Shown: positions 1 to 8,478, counted from the stretch's first letter. The stretch is DNA of 64,000 bases from Natrinema amylolyticus_A (GCF_042678045.1 NZ_JBHUDI010000004.1:1-64000), one strand, 5' to 3'. A program made the numbers and translations. The notes: generated by a model not told the origin, from the letters alone.

Positions 1-69
1 AAGCCCGCCTGCGTTACGGTGAGTACTGGAGTGGGCGACCCTCTGGGAAACTCGTTTCGCCGCCCCCAC
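1..69 (+). rRNA. rrf: 5S ribosomal RNA, 3' part
   Basis: The window opens inside a 5S rRNA; the 5' part lies outside. The sequence from GCCCGCCTGCGTT through GTACTGGAGTGGGCGACC and CTCTGGGAAA matches the conserved haloarchaeal 5S 3' half. The closing GCCGCC (59-64) would pair with the usual 5' GGCGGC of helix I, which puts the mature end near base 69. It is the last rRNA of a 16S-23S-5S operon, and tRNA-Cys follows as in many haloarchaea. The exact 3' end is inferred. Confidence 0.92.
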
Positions 70-85
70 TCATACTTCAACCCTC

Positions 86-113
86 CACAGCCACCGCTCT
101 AGCACTGGCTGTG
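86..113 (+). terminator. Hairpin after 5S rRNA (terminator or processing stem)
   Basis: CACAGCCA (86-93) pairs perfectly with TGGCTGTG (106-113) around a 12-base loop. It is followed by GTGGGGTTTTC, a T-rich tail. The position 17 bases after 5S and before a separate TATA box suggests that the rRNA operon ends here. Confidence 0.5.
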
Positions 114-173
114 TGGGGTTTTCTGCGTATATTCACGGCACAATTTCAGACACGGGCTGTTCCGTACCGCTAC

Positions 174-181
174 GCTTAAAC
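174..181 (+). promoter_or_regulatory. TATA box for tRNA-Cys
   Basis: GCTTAAAC is centred about 29 bases before the first base of tRNA-Cys, the usual archaeal spacing for a start just upstream of the mature end. With the hairpin at 86-113 it suggests that tRNA-Cys has its own promoter. Confidence 0.45.
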
Positions 182-206
182 GAACGCAGTAACAACGATA
201 AGATGC

Positions 207-282
207 GCCAAGGTGGCAGAGTCCGGCCGAACGCAGCGGCCTGCAGAGCCGCCCACCGCCGGTTCAAATCCGGCCCTTGGCT
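207..282 (+). tRNA. tRNA-Cys (GCA)
   Basis: Acceptor GCCAAGG (207-213) pairs with CCTTGGC (275-281), with discriminator U at 282 as usual for Cys. The anticodon stem GCGGC/GCCGC encloses loop CTGCAGA, giving anticodon GCA. The T loop contains GGTTCAAATCC. There is no intron and CCA is not encoded. Its place after 5S rRNA is the normal haloarchaeal arrangement. Confidence 0.96.
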
Positions 283-672
283 CTCACACGTTATCCAGAA
301 GTCCAAGACGATTAGATCTTGGAAATTCTTCTCTTCCGTGTACGACAGCACTGACAAGTTCTCCGAACCGATCGAATCAGTTGATATGGTCTTCCGTGCG
401 ATGCATTCGTCCGCGCTCGAGCACAGCGGCGCGACAGTCGACTCGAGAGTCTGCACAACGGCCTGACGTTGAGATGGGGCTGCTCGTGTACAGGTTGTGA
501 GTGGTTTGGTTACCGAGTGTGTACGTGTGTGGTCGCGATAGGAAAGCGAGCCGGGCGCGATTTGAACGCACTAGTGATCGGTTCCTCGACACACCGTTCG
601 CGAGATGGCGCTCTCTCTGCATTCAACTCACGGTGGTCGCGTTGCTCCTCACAAAAGTGTTCGTCTCAAAAG
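283..672. other. Intergenic, no gene seen
   Basis: The stretch lies between tRNA-Cys and the convergent tRNA-Lys. Open frames here are basic and low in acidic residues, unlike the neighbouring proteins, so I call none. The only recognisable content is a partial copy of the tRNA-Lys 3' end at 543-567. Confidence 0.6.
543..567 (-). repeat. Partial copy of the tRNA-Lys 3' end (att-like)
   Basis: Bases 543-567 match 669-693 at 24 of 25 positions, the single difference being 549 versus 675. The shared stretch covers the last 21 bases of tRNA-Lys, including the T-loop core GTTCAAATCGCG read on the minus strand, plus four bases beyond. It lies 126 bases downstream of the matching part of the tRNA. 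No other tRNA part is present, so it is not a tRNA gene. Such 3'-end duplications are made by tRNA-targeting integrases; here only about 100 bases separate the copies and no integrase is present. Confidence 0.55.
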
Positions 673-746
<74 letters not shown>

Positions 747-809
747 TGTGGTTCTTTCTTTTGGGGAGGACCGGTTAAACGTTTCTTTCTTGATCGGCGC
801 GCAGGCCGG

Positions 810-1505
810 TTAGTCGAAGTAGTCCTCGAGTGCGTCCGTGACGAGCTGGCCTGGTTCGACGCCATCAAGAGAGGCACGCCGCCGGAGATCGCGGTAGGTC
901 GGTGGCGAGAGCGTGAGCTCGAGTTCGCCGAGGACGACGTCGTGTTCGGCGAGTGCCTGCTCGATCGACACGCCATCGTTGACTTTACTGGCGATACTGC
1001 GAACATCACGGACGGTAAGATCGCCGTCGAGGGTGGCCCACGCGAGCAACAGTCGTGCTTCGCCACCGACGCGGGCGATGTGTTTGGCAGCGGTCGGTGC
1101 GATTTGACCGAGCGCGACCTGTTTGCGGACCGATCGGGGGAGATCGTGGACGCGGGCCCACTTCCGAATGAACGAGACAGTCGTCTCGTCACCGGCGCGT
1201 TCGGCAGCGGCTTTGTACGAGCCTTCGCCACGGACGAGGGCGGCACAGGCGGCTGCACCGCGGAGCATATAGAGGTGGTCGTCGGTGGTCTTGCCAGCGG
1301 CGAACTGGCGAACGGTTTCGGCGGCGTCGGCGAGACTGTCGGGATCGTCGGGATCGAACTGAACGGCCTCGCGGGCGCGGGTTCCGGTGACCGATTCGTC
1401 GCCCCGGATCACTGGTGCACCGACGGGCGATTCACGGTCCGTCGGGATCGATCGACCGTTCTCGCCGTGGCGGCGTGAGCCGTCACCGGGTCGATTGTCG
1501 GTCAT
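810..1505 (-). CDS. ParB-like helix-turn-helix protein (DUF7119-type)
   Basis: The 231-residue protein has a polar, disordered start (1-60) followed by a helical part. Residues about 95-175 resemble the helix-turn-helix region of ParB/KorB proteins: repeated short helices with a VRKQVALGQIAPTAAKHIA stretch like the ParB 'G-x-I-s-x-x-h-a' core. I believe this is the haloarchaeal family DUF7119, recalled rather than searched. There is no ParA or nuclease domain nearby, so a regulatory DNA-binding role is inference. The ATG at 1505 is preceded by an AT-rich box about 28 bases upstream. Confidence 0.75.
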   Translation of the reverse strand: MTDNRPGDGSRRHGENGRSIPTDRESPVGAPVIRGDESVTGTRAREAVQFDPDDPDSLADAAETVRQFAAGKTTDDHLYMLRGAAACAALVRGEGSYKAAAERAGDETTVSFIRKWARVHDLPRSVRKQVALGQIAPTAAKHIARVGGEARLLLAWATLDGDLTVRDVRSIASKVNDGVSIEQALAEHDVVLGELELTLSPPTYRDLRRRASLDGVEPGQLVTDALEDYFD

Positions 1506-1559
1506 GAGCCTAAATAGGTGGTTCGCATCAAAAAGCTCATTGTCTGGACGAGAGGGGAG

Positions 1560-1700
1560 TTACTCTTCGCGCTTCTCGGCGAGGTGCTCCCAGATTTCCG
1601 TACAGCCAGCCCCTTCTTCGATGTCGGCGAGGTGTGCGTCGTCGCGGTCCGTCGGTTCTTGCTCGACCGGCTCTGGGTTGCATTCGGCTGCGTCAGTCAT
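1560..1700 (-). CDS. Small acidic protein (46 aa)
   Basis: ATG at 1700 to TAA at 1560 encodes 46 residues, starting MTDAAECNPEPVEQEP and ending EIWEHLAEKREE. It is very acidic, as expected of a real halophile protein, and has cysteines at 7 and 33. A near-C-terminal G-C-x-E-I-W-E-H-L motif recurs, as I recall, in small haloarchaeal proteins of unknown role. It lies head-to-tail upstream of the 810-1505 gene. It is not membrane-spanning and I assign no function. Confidence 0.6.
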   Translation of the reverse strand: MTDAAECNPEPVEQEPTDRDDAHLADIEEGAGCTEIWEHLAEKREE

Positions 1701-2350
1701 CGACGGCCTTTCGAATCCTGCTGGCATAAGCCTCGTCTCGGCTGCAAGAGATACCCGTGCTCTGTCTTATGGGTCGATTATGCCGCTATCTCCGACGACC
1801 GGCACGTTCGAAACGAACGGAGCGCGAACGGCTCGAGGCCCTGAAAAGCGGAGTTGCCGCGAGCACCCTCGAGCGGGGGCTGACTGTTGTCGTGTCGACT
1901 CGACAGCCCGTGGCCACTCGCAACAGCGGTGTCGGTCGACCGGCAGTCCGCGATGAGCAGACGGTTCCGACCACCATAGCGCTGGGCGTCGATCGGTTCG
2001 AGCCGATCGCGTTCTGCCTTTTCGGCCGTCTCGGTGTGTCCTGGCTGTCGGAGACGACAGTGCCGGCGGGAACGATGGCGAATGCCGGCGCTCGTGCGCT
2101 GGAACCCCTGATTTCCCGTACCCCTCCTCGAATCAGGGGGCGGTTGCCATCGGCAGAGGTGCGGCAAATACGACCGCTAGATGGGGCGCTCGTCGCAGCA
2201 AATCGTGTCTTTTAGTATCATGATCTGTGGTGCTGAGAGGCGTCTTCTGTGATAATTACGACTGCATTCGGTCTAAATGGTACTCGATTGGCCTCTGTTT
2301 GCTGGCGCCTCGAGCCGGCGCGCGGCCGGCGAACGCTCGACCGGTCACAC
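1701..2350. other. Intergenic, 650 bases, with one perfect hairpin
   Basis: No frame gives an acidic, family-like protein; the open frames on both strands are rich in Arg and Pro. The one clear structure is CCCCTGATT (2105-2113) pairing with AATCAGGGG (2131-2139), nine perfect pairs around a 17-base loop. An AT-rich patch at 2205-2300 may hold the promoter of the ferritin-like gene. Confidence 0.5.
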
Positions 2351-2845
2351 ATGAGCATGGAGACGATTCAGGAGTTGTTCGAGCATGGCCTCGAAGACAT
2401 CTACCACGCGGAACACCAACTCCTCGACGCGCTTGCGGACCTCGAGGAGAATACCGACCACGACGAGATCGCGCAGGCGTTCTCGGAGCACCGTGAGGAG
2501 ACCCAGGGTCACATCGACCGGCTCGAGGAGGTCTTCGAGATGGTCGGTGAGCCACCAGAGAAAGAGGAGTGCGAAGGTATCGAGGGGTTGATCGAGGAAT
2601 ACGAGGAGTTCACGTCGATGGATCCGTCCCGGGAGGTGATGGACTACCACAATATGGCGGCCGCCGAGAAGACCGAACACTACGAGATCGCCGCCTACGG
2701 GAACCAGATCCCGCTCGCGGACCAGCTCGGCATGGACGAGGCGGTCGATCTGCTCGAGGAGAACCTCCGGGAAGAGCAAGACGCACTGGACGAACTGAAA
2801 GAACTCACTGAGACGTTCGAGATGGACGCGATCCCCGCCGAGTGA
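2351..2845 (+). CDS. YciE/YciF ferritin-like protein (DUF892)
   Basis: The 164-residue all-helical protein belongs to the YciE/YciF family, a four-helix ferritin-like fold related to ferroxidases and linked to stress. Family landmarks are ETIQELFEHGLEDIYHAEHQ at the start, the helix FSEHREETQGHIDRLEEVF, the AAAEKTEHYEIAAYG helix and the final NLREEQDALDELKELTE helix. The Glu/His residues in these helices are candidate di-iron ligands. The start is the ATG at 2351; an upstream in-frame extension from 2249 is basic and unlike the family. Confidence 0.85.
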   Translation: MSMETIQELFEHGLEDIYHAEHQLLDALADLEENTDHDEIAQAFSEHREETQGHIDRLEEVFEMVGEPPEKEECEGIEGLIEEYEEFTSMDPSREVMDYHNMAAAEKTEHYEIAAYGNQIPLADQLGMDEAVDLLEENLREEQDALDELKELTETFEMDAIPAE

Positions 2846-2864
2846 TTCCCGTGACTGACGACAC

Positions 2865-2950
2865 TGAGACGGGCTGCTATCACTGGTTCTCGGCGCACCC
2901 GCATGACGGGTCGCGGGTGCGCCGACACTGACTGAGAGAAGTCTGTATGA
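2865..2950 (+). repeat. 86-bp nested palindrome, copy A
   Basis: One of four related elements (others at 11481-11566, 25185-25270, 63430-63514). It runs from TGAGACGGGCTGC to GTCTGTATGA. Its core is a near-perfect hairpin, CGGCGCACCCGC pairing with GCGGGTGCGCCG around ATGACGGGTC. Outer arms pair less perfectly. It lies 20 bases after the stop of the ferritin-like gene with the TGA end facing that gene. A terminator or MITE-like role is inference. Confidence 0.75.
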
Positions 2951-3083
2951 CTCCGAGGACGACCAGACCCAGTACGCCGGCACCGAAGACGAGGAGCCAA
3001 CGACTGACATCGACGAGGTCGATGACGAAGAACTCGCCGACGAGTAGCGGGTCCCACAGCCGGATCCGTGCTGGCCGGCTCAC
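2880..3083 (-). CDS. Possible small membrane protein (67 aa)
   Basis: A GTG at 3083 opens 67 codons with a strongly hydrophobic stretch at about residues 10-50 (segments such as PLLVGEFFVIDLVDV and WLLVFGAGVLGLVVLGV), enough for one or two helices. The last codons run through palindrome copy A, which supplies the stop. I do not recognise a family. It diverges from rimI, and the AT-rich ATAAAAG patch between them could serve both. It may be a chance frame. Confidence 0.3.
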   Translation of the reverse strand: MSRPARIRLWDPLLVGEFFVIDLVDVSRWLLVFGAGVLGLVVLGVIQTSLSQCRRTRDPSCGCAENQ

Positions 3084-3144
3084 GGGATAGACGCCGCTGC
3101 CGCGACGCGTACGGCTTTTATCGGTCGCCCCGTTATCGATACGT

Positions 3145-3618
3145 GTGACGACTTCCGCACCTGAGGATGGCGAGGCGGTGTTGATCAGGCCCGCAGAGCG
3201 TGCGGATCTCCTTGCAGTGGTTCGCATCGAGAACGCCTCCTTCGCACAGGCCTGGCCGTACGATGCCTTCGAGCGGTTCCTCGGCGAACCCGGGTTTCTC
3301 GTCGCCGAAGTCGATGGCGAGATCGCTGGCTACGTCGTCGCCGACGTCACACAGCAGATCGGCCGCGCGCTCGGCCACGTCAAAGACGTCGCCGTCCATC
3401 CTGATCACCGTCGAGCGGGCGTCGCCTCCACGTTGCTCTCCCGGTCGCTCGGCGTGCTCGCGGCCCACGGTGCCGACACGGTCAAACTCGAGGTGCGGCG
3501 GTCGAACGACGGGGCGAAACGACTGTATCGGAAGTTCGGCTTCGAGCCGTTGCGGCGAGTTCCCAGCTATTATGCTGACGGCGAGGACGCGATCGTGATG
3601 ATCCGGAAAATGGGATAG
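3145..3618 (+). CDS. rimI: GNAT N-acetyltransferase, RimI-type
   Basis: The 157-residue protein is a single GNAT domain that transfers acetyl from acetyl-CoA, probably to protein N-termini; in archaea RimI-like enzymes act as NAT/Ard1 equivalents. The acetyl-CoA loop is VHPDHRRAGVASTLL (about residues 92-106, the R-R-x-G-V-A form of motif A), followed by LEVRRSNDGAKRLYRKFGF typical of RimI. The GTG start at 3145 follows a TTTTATCG box (3117-3124) by about 25 bases, so the transcript is likely leaderless. The protein substrate is not shown by sequence. Confidence 0.85.
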   Translation: MTTSAPEDGEAVLIRPAERADLLAVVRIENASFAQAWPYDAFERFLGEPGFLVAEVDGEIAGYVVADVTQQIGRALGHVKDVAVHPDHRRAGVASTLLSRSLGVLAAHGADTVKLEVRRSNDGAKRLYRKFGFEPLRRVPSYYADGEDAIVMIRKMG

Positions 3619-3661
3619 CAAGTTGCGGGACGTTTTACCGTCCGGAGCCGTACGCTCGGGT

Positions 3662-4069
3662 ATGGGATACGCCTGTCCGGTCTGTGACACCGAGGAGGCA
3701 GACGCAGTACACCTCGCGAACCACCTTGCGATCACCGCGTCGCTCGGCCGCGACGACCATCGCGCGTGGCTCGAGGAATACGCGCCAGACTGGAGCGACT
3801 GCACGCCAGACGAACTCGGCGAGCGCGTTCGTCCACACGCCCAGGAAATCGACACGCCCGAGTTCGATGCGGGCGGCCACGATCACGGTCACGGCCACGA
3901 GCCCGGTCGCCCCGACTCGCTCGAGGCGGGCATCGCACGCCAGAGTCGCCAACCCGGACGCGGATCGATGACTGCCGAGACCGAGCGTGTCCTGCAGGAA
4001 GCCGCCGAACTGACGCGTGAGATGCAGACCGACTCCGAGCACGACGCCGACGAGAACGAAAACGCGTAA
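3662..4069 (+). CDS. DUF5810 protein with N-terminal zinc-binding motif
   Basis: The 135-residue protein begins MGYACPVCDTEEADAVHLAN, a C-x-x-C plus downstream His pattern like a C2H2-type knuckle (Cys5, Cys8, His17/His21). This start is characteristic of haloarchaeal DUF5810 proteins. The middle has a His-rich HDHGHGHE stretch and the tail is acidic. DUF5809 follows 25 bases later, and the two families are commonly neighbours. The ATG at 3662 is chosen because the zinc motif begins there. Function unknown. Confidence 0.8.
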   Translation: MGYACPVCDTEEADAVHLANHLAITASLGRDDHRAWLEEYAPDWSDCTPDELGERVRPHAQEIDTPEFDAGGHDHGHGHEPGRPDSLEAGIARQSRQPGRGSMTAETERVLQEAAELTREMQTDSEHDADENENA

Positions 4070-4094
4070 CTGCCAGTCGCTCGACTGGCCGGAT

Positions 4095-4505
4095 ATGCAT
4101 ACCGAAGGGACGTTTGCCTTCGAGTCGGCCGAAGACGCGCGGGCGCAGTACGAATCCGTCGGTCCTGCAGCCCAGACGGTCGTCCGCGAGGTCGCGAAGG
4201 CGATGGCGTTCGACCGCGAGGAGTACGACGAGCGTGTCACCGGCGACGTCGTCGAAACCGCCCGTGACGCGCTTTTTGCGAGCTTACTCGAGGTACACGT
4301 CGGCAGCCGCGAGGAGTTCGACGACTGGCGCGCGGACTACGACGGTGCGGTGACGACGGTGGGCCACGAGGCCGTCGACCGCGTCGTCTGGCACGTCGGC
4401 CCCGACGACGAGGCCGTCGCAGCGACGTTCCAGGACGAGGAAGCGGCAGCTGTTGCAACGCTTCGTCGGCAGGCGTTCGGGCGGCTGTATCGGGACCGCG
4501 TCTAA
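4095..4505 (+). CDS. DUF5809 protein
   Basis: The 136-residue protein is acidic, mostly helical, and has no cysteine or membrane segment. The start MHTEGTFAFESAEDARAQYE and the WHVGPDDEAVAATF region fit the haloarchaeal DUF5809 family (recalled). It lies 25 bases after the DUF5810 gene and 67 bases before the Nudix gene, probably co-transcribed. The pairing with DUF5810 suggests joint work, but no reaction can be named. Confidence 0.78.
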   Translation: MHTEGTFAFESAEDARAQYESVGPAAQTVVREVAKAMAFDREEYDERVTGDVVETARDALFASLLEVHVGSREEFDDWRADYDGAVTTVGHEAVDRVVWHVGPDDEAVAATFQDEEAAAVATLRRQAFGRLYRDRV

Positions 4506-4572
4506 CAGCGTGGCCGGGTCGCCGCCGGCACGATCACCACCTCTTATCCGCTCGCGCCCGTATCGTTCGCCG

Positions 4573-5157
4573 ATGACCGTACCGGACGACTGGGAGCTAC
4601 TCGAGGAGCGAACGGAGTACGAAACGGGCTGGTACGACGGCGGCTACGACCGCCTCGAGCAGCCGGATGGCACCGAGAAGCGCTACTACTGGGCGGATCT
4701 CCCACCGGCAGTGGTCGTGGTCGCGCGGATCGATGCCGGCGTGCTCGCGGAGACAGGTACTGACACCGCGGATGGCGATGACGACCGACTCCTGTTCGTC
4801 GAACAGTACCGGCCGACGATCCGCGAGACGCATCTCGAGTTGCCGGCGGGAATCGTCGAGGACGACGAGTCCTACACGCAAGCGGCGACCCGTGAACTCG
4901 AGGAGGAGACTGGCTTTCGACCCACGAGTACCGCGCTCCTCCAGGAGTACGCGGTCGCGACCGGTGTCTTGCGCCACGACCGCGGCGTCGTCTACGCCGA
5001 GGGGCTCGAGCCGGGCGAGCGGGAACTCGACAACAACGAGTTCCTCGAGGTGACGACGGTGCCGGTGAGCGAGGCCCTCGAGCGTGCTCGGGAACAGCCG
5101 GCAAACGATTCGACGCTGTCGGCGTTGTTGCTGGCCAAAGAGGACGGGCTCCTGTAG
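4573..5157 (+). CDS. Nudix hydrolase (ADP-ribose pyrophosphatase-like)
   Basis: The 194-residue protein holds a complete Nudix box, G-x5-E-x7-R-E-L-E-E-E-T-G-F, within residues about 95-120, so the Mg2+-binding glutamates are intact. Family members cleave nucleoside diphosphates linked to another moiety. The preceding VEQYRPTIRETHLELPAG segment is typical of the ADP-ribose pyrophosphatase group (NudF/NudE-like). Substrate is inferred from that segment only. The ATG at 4573 is used because the sequence before it lacks homology to the family. Confidence 0.85.
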   Translation: MTVPDDWELLEERTEYETGWYDGGYDRLEQPDGTEKRYYWADLPPAVVVVARIDAGVLAETGTDTADGDDDRLLFVEQYRPTIRETHLELPAGIVEDDESYTQAATRELEEETGFRPTSTALLQEYAVATGVLRHDRGVVYAEGLEPGERELDNNEFLEVTTVPVSEALERAREQPANDSTLSALLLAKEDGLL

Positions 5158-5241
5158 TGCCGTCGGCTGTCGCGCTCGATCGATTCGCACCGGGTGTCGG
5201 GACCCGTGTCCTTATTCGGTCCGCGGTCCAATACGTCGCTA

Positions 5242-5607
5242 ATGGACGGCGAAATCTCCACCGGCGAGGTCAATGACCTTCTCGAGGACGATGCCGACGT
5301 TCGTATCGTCGACATTCGCGACGAGCGAGCCTTCGAGCACAGCCACATTCCCGGCAGTGAGAATATCCCGTTTCACGAACTCACGAGTCGGGTCGACGAA
5401 CTCGAGGACGCCGACCACATCGTCACGGTCTGTCCACACGGCAAGGCGAGTGTCCAGGCCGCACAGCTCATCGGCTCTTACGAGGGCACTGCCGACGCCC
5501 GCGTCGAGAGCATGGAAGGTGGCCTCGAGAAGTACGGCATGAAGTTCGGCCTCGTCCGTGAGGACGCGGAGAATGCGGAATCGGCCACGCGCGAGTCCCC
5601 GTTCTGA
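5242..5607 (+). CDS. Rhodanese-like domain protein
   Basis: The 121-residue protein is a single rhodanese domain. The start has the usual D-x-x-I-V-D-I-R-D (residues 18-27) and FEHSHIPGSENIPFHEL. The active-site loop CPHGKAS places the catalytic cysteine at 64, so a sulfur-transfer or persulfide-carrying role is likely. It is a stand-alone domain, so the partner is unknown. The gene ends just before a hairpin at 5616-5634. ATG at 5242 is chosen over an upstream ATG at 5194 because the domain begins here. Confidence 0.85.
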   Translation: MDGEISTGEVNDLLEDDADVRIVDIRDERAFEHSHIPGSENIPFHELTSRVDELEDADHIVTVCPHGKASVQAAQLIGSYEGTADARVESMEGGLEKYGMKFGLVREDAENAESATRESPF

Positions 5608-5615
5608 TCGAGGCG

Positions 5616-5634
5616 GACGGGCAGCAGGCCCGTC
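5616..5634 (+). terminator. Hairpin after the rhodanese gene
   Basis: GACGGGC (5616-5622) and GCCCGTC (5628-5634) form seven perfect pairs with an AGCAG loop, nine bases after the stop codon. There is no clear T-run. It lies between convergent genes, so it could act for the rhodanese transcript or for the SUI1 gene from the other side. Confidence 0.4.
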
Positions 5635-5733
5635 GACCGACAGCGTGGCGACTACTCGAGAGCGGTATAAAAGAACGTAGTAGGGCTGCGACGCGGTCGT
5701 GGGTTCGGAAGTCGTCTCAGAGCATCGCGGGCA

Positions 5734-6027
5734 TTAGGCGACGTTGAAGCCGCGGTCCCGAAGGAACTCCTCGATGCGGCCGGTGTGGTTCCCCTGGAGC
5801 TCGATCTGGTCGTCCTCGACGGTGCCGCCACAGGCGAACTTCGATTTGAGATCCGACGAGAGACTGTCCAGATCGACGTCCTTCGGATCGAATCCTTCGA
5901 CTATCGTTACCTCTTTCCCGTATCTGCGCTCGTCAATGCGGATGTTGAGTTGCTGTTGGCCCTTGGCCACGTCCTCGCAGACGCAGAGTTCCTCGGGCAG
6001 CCCGCACGTCGAGCAGACTTCCGACAT
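5734..6027 (-). CDS. sui1: SUI1/eIF1-family translation initiation factor
   Basis: The 97-residue protein is a full archaeal aIF1. It has an N-terminal CSTCGLPEELCVCE zinc knuckle (Cys5, 8, 15, 17) and a SUI1 domain with the K-x-V-T-I-V-E-G-F and C-G-G-T motifs (KFACGGTVEDDQIELQGNH). It acts at the small ribosomal subunit in start-codon selection. The GTTTAATATG box at 6051-6060 sits about 29 bases before the ATG, so the leader is very short. Confidence 0.93.
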   Translation of the reverse strand: MSEVCSTCGLPEELCVCEDVAKGQQQLNIRIDERRYGKEVTIVEGFDPKDVDLDSLSSDLKSKFACGGTVEDDQIELQGNHTGRIEEFLRDRGFNVA

Positions 6028-6183
6028 TACGTTCGTTGGTATGAAACGGGCATATTAAACACTATCGGGACCCGCATGCTCTCGCGTGGTTCTTTTTCAG
6101 TGAGTGGGACCGTTCCCGTCGACTGGACGCCCATGGGCGTTCTCGATACCGTCTCCCACACGGAATACGATCGGGTACTCGTC

Positions 6184-8478
6184 TCATCGTAGTCGATTGA
6201 TCACTGGGATTCGATCCCGTGTGAGGTCGTCGACGATCGCGATCGCTTCATCGGCTTGCGCCCGACTGACGCCGGTTCCGTAGGTCGCTCGTTCGTAGTA
6301 GTCGACGACGCGCTCGATTCGCGGGTCGATCGACGGTGCGTCGTCCGTGTCGGTCGCCGACAGTGCCTGCAGGTACGCACGAGCCGACTCCGACCTGCGA
6401 CGGGGCCGATACTGGCGGGCGAGCAAGCGCTCGAGGCGGGCGAACGCGCGTTCGGCGTCCCGATTGGGATCGCGCCGGCGGCCGTGCCAGTAGAGTCCGA
6501 GTTCGCGCCGAAGTCGCGTCGCTGCGTCGGTTCGGCGAGCGCCCGTCGCGAGGCCGACGAGGGCCACGAGCCCGAGCGCGGCGGTTTCCCGCGTGATCGG
6601 GACGAGCGGGCTTTCATTCGCCGAGTCGGTGTCGGTCGTACCGGTGGCGGGGTCAGACGGTGGGTCAGACGGTGTCTCGTTCGTCTCGTTGCGCTGATTC
6701 GTCGGTGACGATTCGTTCGGTTCGTCCGGATCGGTCGTTTCGTTGGGCTCGGGTTGCGTGATGGATTCGTCACTGGTGGGGTCGGATGGCTCGTCGGGGT
6801 CCATCACGTCGGCGCTGTCCCCGGTGTCTACGTCTTCGTCGCCGGTTTCGCGGGCCTGCTCGAGCCGGTCGGTGTGGACGTCCTCGCGGCCGTCGCCCGG
6901 CGTCGGATCGAACCGGACCCAGCCGTGCTCTGGAAAGTAGACCTCGACCCAGGCGTGGGCGTCGAGCCCGCGGACGACGTACGTATCGTCGTCGACTTGC
7001 TGGCCGCTCGTGTAGCCGGTGACGTAGCGGGCCGGAACCCCCTCGGTGCGGAGCATTTGCGTCATCGCCGTCGCGAAGTAGACGCAGTAGCCCGCCTCCA
7101 TCTCCGTCGTGAATTCCTCAGCGACGTTGCCGTCGGGTTTAGTGACCGACAGCGAGTACTCCTTCGAGGAGTCAAGGTGGCGCTCGATCGAGACCGCGGT
7201 GTCATACGGGGTCTCGGCGTCGGCCGTGATCTCGGCGGTTCGCGTTCGGAACTCGCTCGAGGTGCTTTCTGGCGTCTGCAGGTAGCGATCGGTCACCGCG
7301 TCGGGGTAGTCCGTTCCTGCAGCCCGGAGCGCTGCCGGATCGGGATCGACGACCCCACTCACGACGGTGTAGCTCTCGCCTGCCGACAGTGGCGTGTCAG
7401 GGCGTGGCTGGCCGTGTCCCGAAACGGTCGTCCGTCGCGTCACGTCGCCCTCGAGGGCGATCGGCTGTGGCGCGACGGGCATGACGCCCAGCTCCGTCTC
7501 GGGGGTGATGGTTTGTTCGACCGTCTCGACGTCGCTCGGCGGTGACGCGAGGTCGCCGTCGTACCGGCTGCTCCGACCGGTTCGGACCCACTCGTCGCCG
7601 GTGAACCGATCGTAGACGCCGGTCCGCCAGTACGATCGCTGGTCCGACTCGACGGTAAACCGAACTGCCGGCGAGAGTTCGACCTCCCCGGCGATCCCCG
7701 ACCGCTGGGGCGCGGTATCGAGCGTCGCCTCGAGCGTGCCGGGCTCGCCCTGGGAGAGGTGGGTCGGCGCCGCCGGCTGACCGGGGACGACCGTGACTGA
7801 AAGCGAGAGGACGACGGCGAGCGCGAACAGCGCCGCGAGCAGGTCCACCTGCCGGAGTGAACCGCCGCGGCGCTCGAGTTCGCCGGCAGCGACGGCACCG
7901 ATGGCGGCGAGGGTGCCGACCACGGTGACGTGCGTGCCTGCATCGCCGGTCAACACGAGAAAGCCGAGCGCGGCCCCGCCGGGAACGACGGCGAGTCCGT
8001 ACCGGCCACGCATGGCGAGATACCACGAGAGGAAGACGGGGGCGGGGACGAATCCCAGCGTCCAGACGCCAGCCTGTACCATTCGGAGGAGGGGAAGGCC
8101 GGTCACGAGCGCGACGGTATCCGAGACGATCGTGCCGGCTGCCGTCACGACGATGCTCGGGTCCACGCCGGCCGACGCGAAGTAATAGGCGAACCCGATC
8201 CCGGCCGCTGCCAGCGCGAGGGCCGCCGCAGTCGGCGGCCGAATCAGTCGTGCAAGCGCCGTCGCCGCGACGAGCATCACCACGACGACCGCGAACAGTG
8301 CCCGACTACCGCCGACGATCTGTGTGATCCCGTAGAGAACGCTCACGTACGACGCCGTCAGGACCACCACACAGGCTAGTGCGATCGAGCGGGCTGCCCC
8401 AAATCGGGGGCCGGCAGTCCCGTCCGTCTCGATCGAGCGCATTCGCTCGTCGGTCCGTCCGGATGCGTCCGTGCTCAT
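6184..8478 (-). CDS. Transglutaminase-like membrane protein (TgpA type)
   Basis: The 764-residue protein has about six membrane helices at 30-230, an outer region, and a transglutaminase-like domain with the catalytic triad Cys465 (EAGYCVYFATAM), His508 (GLDAHAWVEVYF) and Asp524 (RFDPTPGDG). An acidic, Pro/Asp/Glu-rich linker (about 540-610), one more helix and a C-terminal DUF4129-like cytoplasmic part follow. It is probably a surface protease or transglutaminase working with its operon partners. Its ATG overlaps the DUF58 stop by four bases, so the genes are translationally coupled. Confidence 0.88.
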   Translation of the reverse strand: MSTDASGRTDERMRSIETDGTAGPRFGAARSIALACVVVLTASYVSVLYGITQIVGGSRALFAVVVVMLVAATALARLIRPPTAAALALAAAGIGFAYYFASAGVDPSIVVTAAGTIVSDTVALVTGLPLLRMVQAGVWTLGFVPAPVFLSWYLAMRGRYGLAVVPGGAALGFLVLTGDAGTHVTVVGTLAAIGAVAAGELERRGGSLRQVDLLAALFALAVVLSLSVTVVPGQPAAPTHLSQGEPGTLEATLDTAPQRSGIAGEVELSPAVRFTVESDQRSYWRTGVYDRFTGDEWVRTGRSSRYDGDLASPPSDVETVEQTITPETELGVMPVAPQPIALEGDVTRRTTVSGHGQPRPDTPLSAGESYTVVSGVVDPDPAALRAAGTDYPDAVTDRYLQTPESTSSEFRTRTAEITADAETPYDTAVSIERHLDSSKEYSLSVTKPDGNVAEEFTTEMEAGYCVYFATAMTQMLRTEGVPARYVTGYTSGQQVDDDTYVVRGLDAHAWVEVYFPEHGWVRFDPTPGDGREDVHTDRLEQARETGDEDVDTGDSADVMDPDEPSDPTSDESITQPEPNETTDPDEPNESSPTNQRNETNETPSDPPSDPATGTTDTDSANESPLVPITRETAALGLVALVGLATGARRTDAATRLRRELGLYWHGRRRDPNRDAERAFARLERLLARQYRPRRRSESARAYLQALSATDTDDAPSIDPRIERVVDYYERATYGTGVSRAQADEAIAIVDDLTRDRIPVINRLR

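Noticed and set aside
543..567. Second tRNA-Lys gene
   Set aside because: Only the 3' 21 bases match; anticodon and D arms are missing.
1757..2215. Possible gene in the 1701-2350 gap
   Set aside because: The product is basic and Arg-rich, unlike halophile proteins, and no motif is present.
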